Assembly: GCA_902595225.1 (NCBI GenBank)
Contig: CACJPG010000005.1
Location: 1 to 60,736 of the forward strand
DNA from: an uncultured Thiothrix sp.
GTDB lineage: Bacteria; Pseudomonadota; Gammaproteobacteria; Poriferisulfidales; GCA-002705445
Length of the DNA: 60,736 nucleotides
Direction: 5' to 3'
Part shown: one piece after another, positions 13,399 to 24,724 of the stretch
How positions within the stretch are numbered: position 1 is the first letter of the stretch
How the letters are laid out: the number at the start of each line of letters is the position of its first letter
Program-made: the position numbers and the translations under genes
The notes under the pieces: model-generated
Databases searched by the model: none
Told to the model about the DNA's origin: nothing
The model's input: the letters and a program-made list of their open reading frames with translations, nothing else

Positions 13399-14541
13399 AT
13401 GCCTTGGAACCAACAAAACAATGATAAGGACCCTTGGGAAAGAAATAAGAAGCAAACCCCGCCAGATTTAGACGAAGTTCTTAAGAAGTTTACTTCATCT
13501 TTTGGAGGTATGTTTGGCTCCAAGAAACCTGCCAATGGCAGTGGTGGAGGTAAAGGAAAAAAAGGCTCCTCGATAGCCACATTACTAATTTTTGTTCTTG
13601 TCATTTGGTCCGCAACTGGCTTCTATATCGTTAGTGAAAACGAGAGAGCAGTAATACTTCGTTTTGGAGAATACCAGAGAACTGCTATGCCAGGCCCAGG
13701 CTGGCACTTACCAAGACCATTAGAGACTCACGAAACTATAAATTTTACAGGTATTCGAAGTGTAGAGAAAAGAACTACAATGCTTACTAAAGACGAAAAT
13801 ATTGTTGAGCTTGCTTTCTCAGTACAGTACAGAATTAAAAGTGCAGAAGATTATTTATTTAATGTTGAAAACCCCGACATACCTGGAGACAGAACATGTC
13901 GATTTGGAAGCAGAAGCACAATCTGCGGTGTTCTTGACTCTGCAATAAGAGATGTCGTAGGAAAAAATGAAATGGATTATATTTTGAGGGAAGGTAGAAC
14001 AGAAATATCAAATGAAACTGAGACATTAATGCAAGGTGTTTTAGATAGTTATGAAGCTGGAATACAAGTAACTACAGTTAACCTACAAGATTCGCAACCG
14101 CCTGACGCCGTGCAGGATGCCTTTCAAGATGCTACAAAGGCTCGAGAGGATATGGAAAGATATAAGAACGAAGCCCAAGCATATGCAAATGAAATAGTGC
14201 CGAAAGCCAGAGGAGAGGCTGCTCGAATGATACAAGATGCATTGGCATACAAAGAAAGAGTAATTGCTAACGCTGAAGGGGATGCAGATAGGTTTAAAAA
14301 ATTATTGATAGAATACAAAAGAGCACCTGAGGTAACAAAAAAACGTCTCTACATGGATGCTCTTGAGTCAGTTTTATCAAATAGTTCTAAATTAATGATT
14401 GATATTAAGAGTGGAAATAATTTAATGCTATTACCACTTGATAAGATTATTAATACTGAAAAATTAAATGAAACTGTCGAAGATCAAGAAGAGACTATAG
14501 ATTCAACAGAAGACAATTCAAATAGAAGAGAGGGTAGATAA
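13399..14541 (+). CDS. hflK: membrane protease modulator HflK
   Basis: HflK and HflC form the SPFH-family cage around FtsH in the inner membrane. The N-terminal cytoplasmic part is Gly/Lys-rich (NDKDPWERNKKQTPPDLDEV). One transmembrane segment lies at about residues 59-77, and a periplasmic SPFH domain starts ENERAVILRFG. The C-terminal LLPLDKI resembles other HflKs. An unusual short insertion around residues 161-177 carries two cysteines (C167, C176), placed between NVENP and VLDSAIRDVVG, where E. coli HflK runs straight on. The gene is followed 2 bp later by hflC. Confidence 0.94.
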   Translation: MPWNQQNNDKDPWERNKKQTPPDLDEVLKKFTSSFGGMFGSKKPANGSGGGKGKKGSSIATLLIFVLVIWSATGFYIVSENERAVILRFGEYQRTAMPGPGWHLPRPLETHETINFTGIRSVEKRTTMLTKDENIVELAFSVQYRIKSAEDYLFNVENPDIPGDRTCRFGSRSTICGVLDSAIRDVVGKNEMDYILREGRTEISNETETLMQGVLDSYEAGIQVTTVNLQDSQPPDAVQDAFQDATKAREDMERYKNEAQAYANEIVPKARGEAARMIQDALAYKERVIANAEGDADRFKKLLIEYKRAPEVTKKRLYMDALESVLSNSSKLMIDIKSGNNLMLLPLDKIINTEKLNETVEDQEETIDSTEDNSNRREGR

Positions 14542-14543
14542 CA

Positions 14544-15401
14544 ATGAACACTAAAATCTTATTTTTACTCGGTGGATTGTTTTTAATATTTTCTTCTACA
14601 GTTTTTTTTGTTAAAGAAACTCAAAGAGCTATGGTGTTTCAACTTGGAGAAATTAAAAGAGATGATCTAAAGCCAGGATTACATTTTAAACTTCCTTTAG
14701 TAAACAACGTAAGAAAATTTGATGCAAGAATCCTTACAATGGATGCAAAGCCAGAGTTGTTTTTAACAAGCGAAAAGAAAAATATGTCAGTTGATTTTTT
14801 TGTAAAATGGAAAATTGCAGATGTTAAATCCTACTACAAGTCTACTTTAGGCGATCGAGCTAGAGCTGAAGGAAGAATTACGCAGATTGTCAAAGATGAA
14901 CTGAAGAACCAATTTGGTATTAGAACTATTCAACAAGCTATATCTGGAGAAAGAGAAGAGATTATGCAGGAGCTTGAAGCAAAAGCACAAATTGTTGCAG
15001 GTGAACTTGGTATTGAATTGGTTGATGTAAGGATTAGTCGAATTGAATTACCTGAAGATGTAAGTGAATCCGTATATCAAAGAATGCGTGCCGAGAGAAG
15101 TAGAACAGCAAAAGACTTTAGGGCAAGAGGACAAGAAACTGCTGAAAATATTCGTGCACAAGCTGACAAAAAAAGAACTGTAATTATTGCTGAAGCATAT
15201 AGAACTGCTGAAAAAGAGAGAGGTCTAGGAGATGCAAAATCTACAGCTATTTATGCAGATGCTTATGGAAGAGATGCTGAGTTTTATGCCTTTACACGAA
15301 GCTTAAAAGCTTACGTAAATTCATTTACCAATAAATCAGATATGCTTGTAATAGACCCCGATTCAGAGTTTTTTGAATATTTTAAAAATATAAAAGAATA
15401 A
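14544..15401 (+). CDS. hflC: membrane protease modulator HflC
   Basis: HflC is the partner of HflK in regulating FtsH proteolysis. A signal-anchor helix lies at residues 4-24. The SPFH domain follows (ETQRAMVFQLGEIKRD, PGLHFKLPLVNNVRKFD), then the long helical stalk (GIELVDVRISRIELPEDVSES, RMRAERSRTAKDFRARG) and the C-terminal YADAYGRDAEFYAF segment. Length is 285 aa. It lies 2 bp after hflK, so the pair is one transcriptional unit. Confidence 0.96.
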   Translation: MNTKILFLLGGLFLIFSSTVFFVKETQRAMVFQLGEIKRDDLKPGLHFKLPLVNNVRKFDARILTMDAKPELFLTSEKKNMSVDFFVKWKIADVKSYYKSTLGDRARAEGRITQIVKDELKNQFGIRTIQQAISGEREEIMQELEAKAQIVAGELGIELVDVRISRIELPEDVSESVYQRMRAERSRTAKDFRARGQETAENIRAQADKKRTVIIAEAYRTAEKERGLGDAKSTAIYADAYGRDAEFYAFTRSLKAYVNSFTNKSDMLVIDPDSEFFEYFKNIKE

Positions 15402-15442
15402 ATAAATTTCCAATAACTATAATAAATCATTAAAATATTGAA

Positions 15443-17702
<2,260 letters not shown>

Positions 17703-17717
17703 TTTTAAGAATTTAAA

Positions 17718-18941
17718 ATGGCATTTTCTCACCTTAAGATAAACAATATTCCAATATATTTTTTACCACTTGCTGCTTTTTTCATACTTATTTCTTCTGC
17801 AGCAACAAATATATTTATTATTCTTTCAGTTATAAGTTCTTTGTATTTATGTATAAAGAACTCAGATTATAAAATATTGATAAAAGAAAATTTTTTTAAG
17901 GTATCGATAATTCTATATTTTTTATTAGTTTTATCTTGTATTTATACAATAGGAGATGCCGAACAAATATTCGATGTTCTTAAAAAATATATAAAATTTT
18001 TATATATTCCATTTCTATTTTATGCTTTATATGTAATGAATAATGACAAAAAGATAATAAATTTTTTTATTACTGGATGTACTTTTATTTTATTTATGTC
18101 TTATCTAAAATATTTTTCAATAATTGATTTTGATTCTTTTTATAGATTTTTACATGAAATAAATATTGCAGATACAAAGGAAAAAATTATTAATAACAAT
18201 ACTTCAATTTTTCAACACTATATCATTCAAGGAATCGTTTTATCGTTTTACTCTTATTTGTGCTTAATAAAAGCATTTACTGAAAGAAACTATATGTTCT
18301 ATTTTTTATCGTTTTTATCTTTTTATAATGTGCTTTTTATGAATGATTCTCGTGCTGCTTATATTCTTATTTTATTTTTGTTATTAATAAGTTTTTTTAT
18401 GATTTTAAAAAATAAAAAGTTAAAAATAACTTTATTAATTTTAATAGCATCTTTATTTTTTTCTCAATTTTCAAGTAATCTTATTGAAAGAGTAAAAGTT
18501 CTTGAAGTAGATATATCCTTAATGGAAAATAATAATTTTAATACGTCTTTAGGATTAAGATATATATGGGCTAAAGTCGGCATAAATAATATTTACCAAA
18601 GACCATTAATAGGTTATGGGGCTGGGTCTTTTGAGAATACATCATTAAATTTTTATGAAAAAAATAATATAACATCTTATAGTAAATATGTAACGAGAAA
18701 TCCACATAATGAGTTTATTAGTATTTCAACACAACTAGGTTTTATAGGTTTAATACTTTTTATAATATTTCATTATTATTTATTTAAAGACTCAAGAAAT
18801 AATCTTTTAAATTTGGGAATTGCGACTACCGTCCTTGTTTCATCTATATTTAACAGCGCGTTTTATGATAATATGCTAGGATTATTTTTAGTATTAATAA
18901 TTAGTATTCTTTATAAAAATCAATTAAAAATAAAAAACTGA
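17718..18941 (+). CDS. waaL: O-antigen ligase (WaaL/Wzy_C family)
   Basis: This is a polytopic membrane protein with about ten or more hydrophobic helices. It carries the O-antigen-ligase signatures: MNDSRAAYI (around 209), a large periplasmic loop with RPLIGYGAGSFEN, and the conserved histidine in NPHNEFISISTQLGFIG (H330). The family joins undecaprenyl-linked polysaccharide to lipid A-core at the outer face of the inner membrane. Wzy polymerases share the domain. The adjacent Wzm/Wzt exporter and the absence of Wzx favour a ligase. It opens the locus, directly after purA. Confidence 0.8.
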   Translation: MAFSHLKINNIPIYFLPLAAFFILISSAATNIFIILSVISSLYLCIKNSDYKILIKENFFKVSIILYFLLVLSCIYTIGDAEQIFDVLKKYIKFLYIPFLFYALYVMNNDKKIINFFITGCTFILFMSYLKYFSIIDFDSFYRFLHEINIADTKEKIINNNTSIFQHYIIQGIVLSFYSYLCLIKAFTERNYMFYFLSFLSFYNVLFMNDSRAAYILILFLLLISFFMILKNKKLKITLLILIASLFFSQFSSNLIERVKVLEVDISLMENNNFNTSLGLRYIWAKVGINNIYQRPLIGYGAGSFENTSLNFYEKNNITSYSKYVTRNPHNEFISISTQLGFIGLILFIIFHYYLFKDSRNNLLNLGIATTVLVSSIFNSAFYDNMLGLFLVLIISILYKNQLKIKN

Positions 18942-18946
18942 TTAGA

Positions 18947-19747
18947 ATGGATTTTTTTCGAAAAAATTGCGCGATTTATGACATTATATTTTCTTTGAAA
19001 AATTACTATGCATGGTCTTACCTTTCTTATTTTGATTTAAAACTTAAGTATAGAAGAACCTTTCTTGGGCCGTGGTGGGTTGTTTTAGGAATAGCAATAT
19101 CTGCAACAGCTATGTGTCTACTTTGGAGCACTATTTTCAATTTAGACTGGAAAAATTATTTAACCTATCTATTTTCAGGCTTCATAATTTGGATGTGGAT
19201 AAGCCAACAAGTAATAGATGCTCCGGATGTATTTTCTGGAGTATCTTCAAAATATATTAAAGCTTACCCAAATCCTCCAATCTTTTATGTTTTTCGAAAG
19301 TGCTTCTTAAGTTTTCTGCTTTTTTTGCATCATTTACCATTAATAGTTATTGTTGTGTTATTGGTAAATAATAGAATTGAATCATCAGTGATCTACTCAC
19401 TGCCTATAGGTCTTCTTATAATTTTTATTAATGCAATTTTATTTACTGTTAATATTGGAATGCTTTCAGCAAGATATCGAGACATTGATCCTCTAATTAA
19501 ATCATTAATGCCTCCGATGTTGTTACTTACGCCAGTATTATGGAAACCTGAAATGCTTGGTGACTATGCACACTATATATACTTTAATCCATTTACATAC
19601 TTTGTAGGTATTATAAGAAACGATTTGATTGGGTTAGATTTTGATATGACTATATGGACTGGAGCATTGATTATCACATTAATTCAAATTTTTATTTACT
19701 TATTTCTTTATTCAAGGAAAAGTAAGAGGATTGTTTTTTGGGTATAA
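18947..19747 (+). CDS. wzm: ABC-2 type polysaccharide export permease (Wzm-like)
   Basis: This 266-residue inner-membrane protein has about six helices. Its N-terminus YFDLKLKYRRTFLGPWWVVLG is the typical gate-helix and first-helix region of polysaccharide ABC-2 permeases (Wzm, KpsM, RfbA type). The later segment MLSARYRDIDPLIKSLMPPM and the ending LYSRKSKRIVFWV also fit. It would move a completed lipid-linked glycan to the periplasm. It is followed 3 bp later by its ATPase gene. Confidence 0.9.
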   Translation: MDFFRKNCAIYDIIFSLKNYYAWSYLSYFDLKLKYRRTFLGPWWVVLGIAISATAMCLLWSTIFNLDWKNYLTYLFSGFIIWMWISQQVIDAPDVFSGVSSKYIKAYPNPPIFYVFRKCFLSFLLFLHHLPLIVIVVLLVNNRIESSVIYSLPIGLLIIFINAILFTVNIGMLSARYRDIDPLIKSLMPPMLLLTPVLWKPEMLGDYAHYIYFNPFTYFVGIIRNDLIGLDFDMTIWTGALIITLIQIFIYLFLYSRKSKRIVFWV

Positions 19748-19750
19748 AGT

Positions 19751-20512
19751 ATGAAAGCAGAAATAATTTTAAAAAATGTTTGTTTAGATTTTCCAGTATA
19801 TGATGCTGAATCGTTATCTTTTAGAAACAAGATGAGTGATATGGGAAAAGTAATAGTTACTAAAACAAAGAAAAATAATTCAGGAGGAAAAATTATCGAG
19901 GGATTGCGGGACATAAATCATATTTTCCAGCATGGTGATAGAGTTGCATTACTTGGTCATAATGGATCTGGAAAGACCACCCTTTTAAAGCTTTTAGCAG
20001 GAATATATTCTCCAACTTCTGGTTCTATTAAAAAAACTGGTGAAACAAATTGCATGCTAGATATTGGTTTTGGTTTTGAGCAAGATGCCACAGGATATGA
20101 AAATATTATATTATCAAATATCACTCGAGGTTTAAAAAAAGAGGAAATTGATAAAATTTTACCAGAGATAGTTGAGTTTTGTGGTCTTGGAGAATTTTTA
20201 AACATGCCTTTTAGAACTTACTCAAGTGGTATGCAGGCAAGACTAGCATTTTCTTCGGCTATAGCAAATACACCAGGAATTTTATTAATCGATGAGTTCT
20301 TTTCGACTGGTGACTTGGAATTTTCTAAAAAAAGTAAGGAAAAGGTTTTAGAAATGATGAGTAATTCTTCAATATTAGTTTTTGCATCTCACGATTTACC
20401 ATTATTGAAAACTATATGTAATAAAGCAATTTGTATGAAAAATGGTAAAGTTGTTTTTTCAGGTGAGGCTTCAGAAGTAATTGAACATTACCAAGGTATG
20501 TATGAAAGATAA
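19751..20512 (+). CDS. wzt: polysaccharide ABC exporter ATP-binding protein (Wzt-like, short form)
   Basis: The nucleotide-binding subunit partners the preceding permease. Visible motifs are Walker A GHNGSGKT (69-76), the ABC signature YSSGMQARLAFSSA (157-170), Walker B ILLIDEF with the downstream FFSTGD, and the H-loop SHDLP. The N-terminal extension before the ATPase core is usual for Wzt. At 253 aa there is no C-terminal carbohydrate-binding domain. This resembles short Wzt/KpsT-like ATPases that do not recognise a terminal cap. It overlaps the next gene by 11 bp. Confidence 0.92.
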   Translation: MKAEIILKNVCLDFPVYDAESLSFRNKMSDMGKVIVTKTKKNNSGGKIIEGLRDINHIFQHGDRVALLGHNGSGKTTLLKLLAGIYSPTSGSIKKTGETNCMLDIGFGFEQDATGYENIILSNITRGLKKEEIDKILPEIVEFCGLGEFLNMPFRTYSSGMQARLAFSSAIANTPGILLIDEFFSTGDLEFSKKSKEKVLEMMSNSSILVFASHDLPLLKTICNKAICMKNGKVVFSGEASEVIEHYQGMYER

Positions 20513-21956
20513 TTTCGATTTAAATGCCACAGTTGATCCATCACATGATTGTGTTAAGTTTGTAAAATCTGCAAACCAAAAGAGCTTTACTCAGCATTCA
20601 TATGGCGATGTCATTTTACGATCTAACTTTTGCCCGTCTCTAATATCAATTCTTTTTAATACAAATAATATAAATTCAGCTGTCAGCTCCATTGAAAAAT
20701 TTGTTAAGAAAGCGAAAGACCCAAGTAAAATTCAATTCTGTATAAAAATTGATAATGAAAAAGATTTTGTTAAAACATTTCTTAAAAATATTGAAGGATT
20801 TAAATGTAACTTTACCATACTTTCCTCTCCAAAGGGTAGAGGCTATATAGATTTATGGCAATGGATTAACTTTCTTTACAAAGTATCTTCCAGAAGATCT
20901 GAATTTTTTCTAAATATTTCTGATGAAATGCATGTGCATGAAAAAAACTGGGATAAAATTCTTGAGAAATATATTAATTTTAAGCCAGATGGAATTTTTA
21001 GGCTTAGGACATCTGTATATAAAAATAGAAACTATAACACTTTATTTGAGTGTGGTTATGCTCCAGATACTACAGCAATTTATTCTAAAGAATATCTTAA
21101 AATTCAAGGTGATTTTTCTCCGTGTTTTGGCCCAGATAATGGCCAACAGTTTGTTGCATATTATATGGCGACCTTAAATTACCCAAGACATTTTCAATTT
21201 TCTAGAGATTACGTAATAAATTCTATTAGCTTTGCTGGCCAAGGAACAAATAAGGGTTTAAAAGGAGCGAAAAAAAATGAAAGGATGGTATTAAATTATC
21301 TTCTATGGCAAAACATGTTTACTCTTAAACATCAAAAGGAATACTTCCATAGGGCAAGAAAAATTCAAATTAAAATTCTTGAGAAACAGTTTCATGATAT
21401 TGATGTTTCACATAATCATTTAAATGAAAGATACGAAGTAAAAACAAAAGATGAATATGGTAAAAATTTAAAGATATTTTTATCATATAAGATTTCAAAA
21501 ACTAAAAATTTTATACATAATCTTACAAAAATAAATTTCTTTAGATTTCATACAGGATACTATAGACCATGGTATGAAGGAGTATTTTTCCATTTTTACG
21601 TTAAAGTATTTAAAAAAATCCCAAAATCAGAACCACCAAAAGAGCCCAAAAATAATAATTACTTAAGACATCTGAATTTATATGTTGAAAAAACATCATT
21701 AATTTGCAAAAAATTTAACAATAAAGTTGGATTTTTAAAAAAAATATGCTTAGTTCAATTTATATTTTTTTTAATAGGAATTTTTATTTTCTCTTTATAT
21801 TTTTTAATTTATTTCTATCAATTTAAAAGAAACCTTTTATTAATAAATAGAAGATTTAAAGTTATAAATCGCATATATTTTTACCAAACAAAATCACATA
21901 TCTTAACCAATAATAAGTTAGATCAATCAAAAACAATAATTGTAAAAGGAGAATAG
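20502..21956 (+). CDS. GT-A-like glycosyltransferase of an unnamed family, copy A
   Basis: I do not recognise a named family. The first third reads like a GT-A nucleotide-sugar fold: SLISILFNTNNINSAVSSIE, FCIKIDNE, then a D-containing metal-like motif ISDEM (139-143) followed by NWDK. Next come IFRLRTSVYKNRNYNTLFECGYAPD and GDFSPCFGPDNGQQF. The same spaced motifs recur in the proteins at 28655, 38307 and 40105. A long C-terminal region ends with a strongly hydrophobic segment (about 415-445), suggesting membrane attachment. The start is ATG 20502 after CCAAGG; a TTG at 20481 would overlap wzt more. A sugar-transfer role is inference from fold-like motifs and context. Confidence 0.6.
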   Translation: MKDNFDLNATVDPSHDCVKFVKSANQKSFTQHSYGDVILRSNFCPSLISILFNTNNINSAVSSIEKFVKKAKDPSKIQFCIKIDNEKDFVKTFLKNIEGFKCNFTILSSPKGRGYIDLWQWINFLYKVSSRRSEFFLNISDEMHVHEKNWDKILEKYINFKPDGIFRLRTSVYKNRNYNTLFECGYAPDTTAIYSKEYLKIQGDFSPCFGPDNGQQFVAYYMATLNYPRHFQFSRDYVINSISFAGQGTNKGLKGAKKNERMVLNYLLWQNMFTLKHQKEYFHRARKIQIKILEKQFHDIDVSHNHLNERYEVKTKDEYGKNLKIFLSYKISKTKNFIHNLTKINFFRFHTGYYRPWYEGVFFHFYVKVFKKIPKSEPPKEPKNNNYLRHLNLYVEKTSLICKKFNNKVGFLKKICLVQFIFFLIGIFIFSLYFLIYFYQFKRNLLLINRRFKVINRIYFYQTKSHILTNNKLDQSKTIIVKGE

Positions 21957-21958
21957 TT

Positions 21959-23149
21959 ATGGACCAGTGTGTAATTTTGGTTGGTGGAAAAGGAACAAGA
22001 CTTGGAGAATTAACTAGAAACTTTCCCAAGCCAATGATAGAAGTAAATGGAAAACCATTTTTACTTTATATTCTTGATTACATACAAAGATTTGGATTTA
22101 AAGAAATTATTCTATTATCATCCCACGGTAGCGAATATCTTCAAGATTATTTTAAAGATTTTAAATATAAAAATTGTAATATTACTATTCTTAAAGAAGA
22201 AATTCCTCTTGGAACTGGCGGGGCACTCGTAAATTCATATGAGTACCTAGATGATGCTTTTTTTTGTCTAAATGGGGATTCGATTGTAGAAGGTAACTGG
22301 TTATCTATTATTCAAGACTTTAACGAAACTTGTGATTGCGTAGTTGCATTAACTAAAGTTGATGACCCAAAAAGATATGGAACAGTTAAATTAGAAAATA
22401 GCTTAATTAAAAAATTTTATGAAAAAAAAGAAAGTGAAAAATCTCAATTTATAAACGCAGGAATCTATATTTTTAGAAAACAAATTTTTAAAAATTATAA
22501 AAGAGAATTTATATCTTTAGAAAAAAACATACTGCCAGCTCTTGCAGAAGATCATAAAATTAAGGGAAGATATGTAGAGGGTTATTTTATTGATATTGGT
22601 ACACCTACATCTCTTGAGGAGGGAATGAATAGAAAATGGGGAGATGAAAAAAAAGCAGTCATTTTTGATAGAGATGGAACCCTAAATGAAGATGATGGTT
22701 ATACTTATAAAACTTCTGATTTAAAATGGAAAAAAGGAGCGATTGATTTAATAAAATATTGTAATGATAAAAATTTTTATGTTTTCGTTGCTACAAACCA
22801 GTCTGGTATTGCAAAAAATAAATTTAAAGAGTCTGATATGCATAAATTTCATGACGAAATGCAAAAACAATTAAAAAAATATGGTGCTCACATTGATAAA
22901 TTTTATTTTAGCCCTTATCATGTAGATTCTTTATTACCTGAATATAAAAAAGATAGTAAATATAGAAAGCCAAATGTTGGAATGTTACAACAAATACAAA
23001 ATGAATGGGCACTTTCAAATAAAAATATGACTATGATTGGCGATAGAGAAACCGACGTTCAGTGCGCACAAAACTTCAAAATAAAAGGTTTCTTATATAA
23101 TGGTAAAGACAACTTATTTGATACTTATATGGGGAAAATTTTTGAATAA
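21959..23149 (+). CDS. hddC-gmhB: fused D-glycero-D-manno-heptose-1-P guanylyltransferase / heptose-1,7-bisphosphate phosphatase
   Basis: Two enzymes of GDP-heptose synthesis appear in one chain. Residues 1 to about 228 are a sugar-phosphate nucleotidyltransferase: VILVGGKGTRLGELTRNFPK, MIEVNGKPFLLYIL, PLGTGGAL, LNGDSIVEGNW and YFIDIGTPTSLEEG. Residues from about 232 to 396 are a HAD phosphatase of the GmhB type: FDRDGTLNEDDGYTYK (nucleophile D237, D239), VATNQSGIAK, KPNVGMLQQIQNEW and GDRETDVQCAQNF. The two domains abut at KWGDEKKAVIFDRDG with no frame break. The nucleotide preference (GDP rather than ADP) is inferred from similarity to HddC and from hddA in the same locus. Confidence 0.82.
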   Translation: MDQCVILVGGKGTRLGELTRNFPKPMIEVNGKPFLLYILDYIQRFGFKEIILLSSHGSEYLQDYFKDFKYKNCNITILKEEIPLGTGGALVNSYEYLDDAFFCLNGDSIVEGNWLSIIQDFNETCDCVVALTKVDDPKRYGTVKLENSLIKKFYEKKESEKSQFINAGIYIFRKQIFKNYKREFISLEKNILPALAEDHKIKGRYVEGYFIDIGTPTSLEEGMNRKWGDEKKAVIFDRDGTLNEDDGYTYKTSDLKWKKGAIDLIKYCNDKNFYVFVATNQSGIAKNKFKESDMHKFHDEMQKQLKKYGAHIDKFYFSPYHVDSLLPEYKKDSKYRKPNVGMLQQIQNEWALSNKNMTMIGDRETDVQCAQNFKIKGFLYNGKDNLFDTYMGKIFE

Positions 23150-23816
23150 ATTAGAATTCTTTTATAACAATGGTTATACGATTTTGGAAAATATTTTCTC
23201 TGATTTTGAGTGTGAAGAAATAGTAAAAATAGCTAATGATTTAAAAACTCAAGAAGATTATGTACCTATAATGAATATCCATAATTCATCTGATAAAATT
23301 TTAAAATTTATGTCAAACGAAAAAATTTTAGAGTTTATTGAGGACGTTTTTAAAGGAGATGCTCGAGGACTTCAAACAGAGTATTTTTTTATGCCTCCTG
23401 GGACAAAAGGATTTAGCCCTCACCAAGATAACACATATGTAAAAGCTGAGGGTAATACATTTGTATCTGCTTGGATTGCTCTAACTGATGTAAGTAAAGA
23501 AAATGGAGGTCTTATGATTTGGCCCGAAACTCATAAAGAGGAAAACTTAGAGTCAAGGCAAAATGAGTCCGTACCTAGTAAAAATCAAGATCCGAATGCT
23601 AGAAAAATGTCTCTCATAATCCCAGAAAAATACGAGTCTATATCTCCTAATATATCTAAGGGAAGTGTATTAATTATTCACAGCTGGCTGGCGCATGCTT
23701 CAAATGATAATAAATCGAAGGAAAATAGAAACGCTCTTTTATGCACTTATATAAAAAAGGGTGCAAACTTTAGGTCAGGAAATTATGCAAAAAGACAGTC
23801 ATTTAATTTAATGTAA
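23142..23816 (+). CDS. phytanoyl-CoA dioxygenase (PhyH)-family Fe(II)/2-oxoglutarate oxygenase
   Basis: The double-stranded beta-helix oxygenase core is shown by the metal triad PHQDNTY (H94, D96) and a distal H185 in WLAHASNDN, with R196 as a probable 2-oxoglutarate anchor. AWIALTDVSKENGGLMIWPETHK is the typical PhyH central segment. I chose TTG 23142 because GGGGA lies about 6 bp upstream and the N-terminus FFYNNGYTILENIFSDFECEEI matches family starts. An ATG at 23100 would overlap the previous gene by 50 bp. The substrate is unknown; a nucleotide sugar or a lipid-linked glycan is likely from context. Confidence 0.82.
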   Translation: MNKLEFFYNNGYTILENIFSDFECEEIVKIANDLKTQEDYVPIMNIHNSSDKILKFMSNEKILEFIEDVFKGDARGLQTEYFFMPPGTKGFSPHQDNTYVKAEGNTFVSAWIALTDVSKENGGLMIWPETHKEENLESRQNESVPSKNQDPNARKMSLIIPEKYESISPNISKGSVLIIHSWLAHASNDNKSKENRNALLCTYIKKGANFRSGNYAKRQSFNLM

Positions 23817-23824
23817 ATAAGTAA

Positions 23825-24712
23825 ATGGAAAATAAAAGAGGACATATGGGGAAAACTGTTATCTTTGAATCAAAAGATGACCATGATTTATTTTTAAAAG
23901 ATTATAATTCACCAAGTTTAACAAAAAAGATATTTTCTAACTGGATGTATCAAGGAAAATATAATACTCTAAATATTAAATTTAAAGAAAATATAATAAA
24001 TGAATTATTGAAAAAAGACTTTATAACTGAAAATAAATTTTCAAATTATAATTTTGAGTTAGAAAAACTTCATTTATGTTTAAAATCGGAGTTAAAAAAT
24101 TTAGATGAATCTGAGCAAAATGAAATTTCAATAAGTTTTTACGAAACTTCCCATATTATAAAAAAAAGTTATGTAGAATTTATAAAGAAGGTCGTATCAC
24201 CTCTTTTTTCTGAAAACATATATTATCAGATTGTTCCTACTTTTCGTTTTCATTTTCCTAATCAAAAGGGTTATGATTGGGAGGATAGATATCATTCAGA
24301 TATTATGCTAGGGCATCCTCCATTTGAATTTAACCTCTGGATTCCTTTTACTAAAGTATACAGCACAAATAGTATGAGGCTGATGCCTTACAAAGAAAGT
24401 ATTAAACTGATGGAATTTTGTAATAATGATTTTGAATTATTTGCTAAAAAGACGCAATATGATGAAAACTTCAGGAATAGACTTAAGCAAGAATCAAGTC
24501 CGTTAGATATGAATTATGGAGATTTTATTATTTTTGACCCAAGATGTTTGCATTGTACGCAGTACAATGATACAAAAGATACTAGAGTAAGTATGGATAT
24601 AAGAATAATAATGGAAAGCGCTTTTAGAAATTATTCGAGAGAATATAAAACGACTGGGCGAAAGAAAATGCCTTTTTTACCAGGTCATTATTTCTCTGAA
24701 AAAGCAGTTTAA
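23825..24712 (+). CDS. probable Fe(II)/2-oxoglutarate oxygenase, StrG-like
   Basis: This 295-residue protein has a plausible non-haem iron triad: RYHSDIMLGHPP (H157, D159), FDPRCLHCTQYND (H243) and R254. The middle stretch EFNLWIPFTKVYSTNSMRLMP recalls StrG-type proteins of aminoglycoside gene clusters, which are probable oxygenases of unproven function. It is not closely similar to the PhyH-like neighbour at 23142. The gene lies 8 bp after that oxygenase and 12 bp before the first E1 pair, so they probably share a transcript. Assignment to the 2-oxoglutarate class is by motif only. Confidence 0.6.
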   Translation: MENKRGHMGKTVIFESKDDHDLFLKDYNSPSLTKKIFSNWMYQGKYNTLNIKFKENIINELLKKDFITENKFSNYNFELEKLHLCLKSELKNLDESEQNEISISFYETSHIIKKSYVEFIKKVVSPLFSENIYYQIVPTFRFHFPNQKGYDWEDRYHSDIMLGHPPFEFNLWIPFTKVYSTNSMRLMPYKESIKLMEFCNNDFELFAKKTQYDENFRNRLKQESSPLDMNYGDFIIFDPRCLHCTQYNDTKDTRVSMDIRIIMESAFRNYSREYKTTGRKKMPFLPGHYFSEKAV

Positions 24713-24724
24713 CAGAATAACAAT

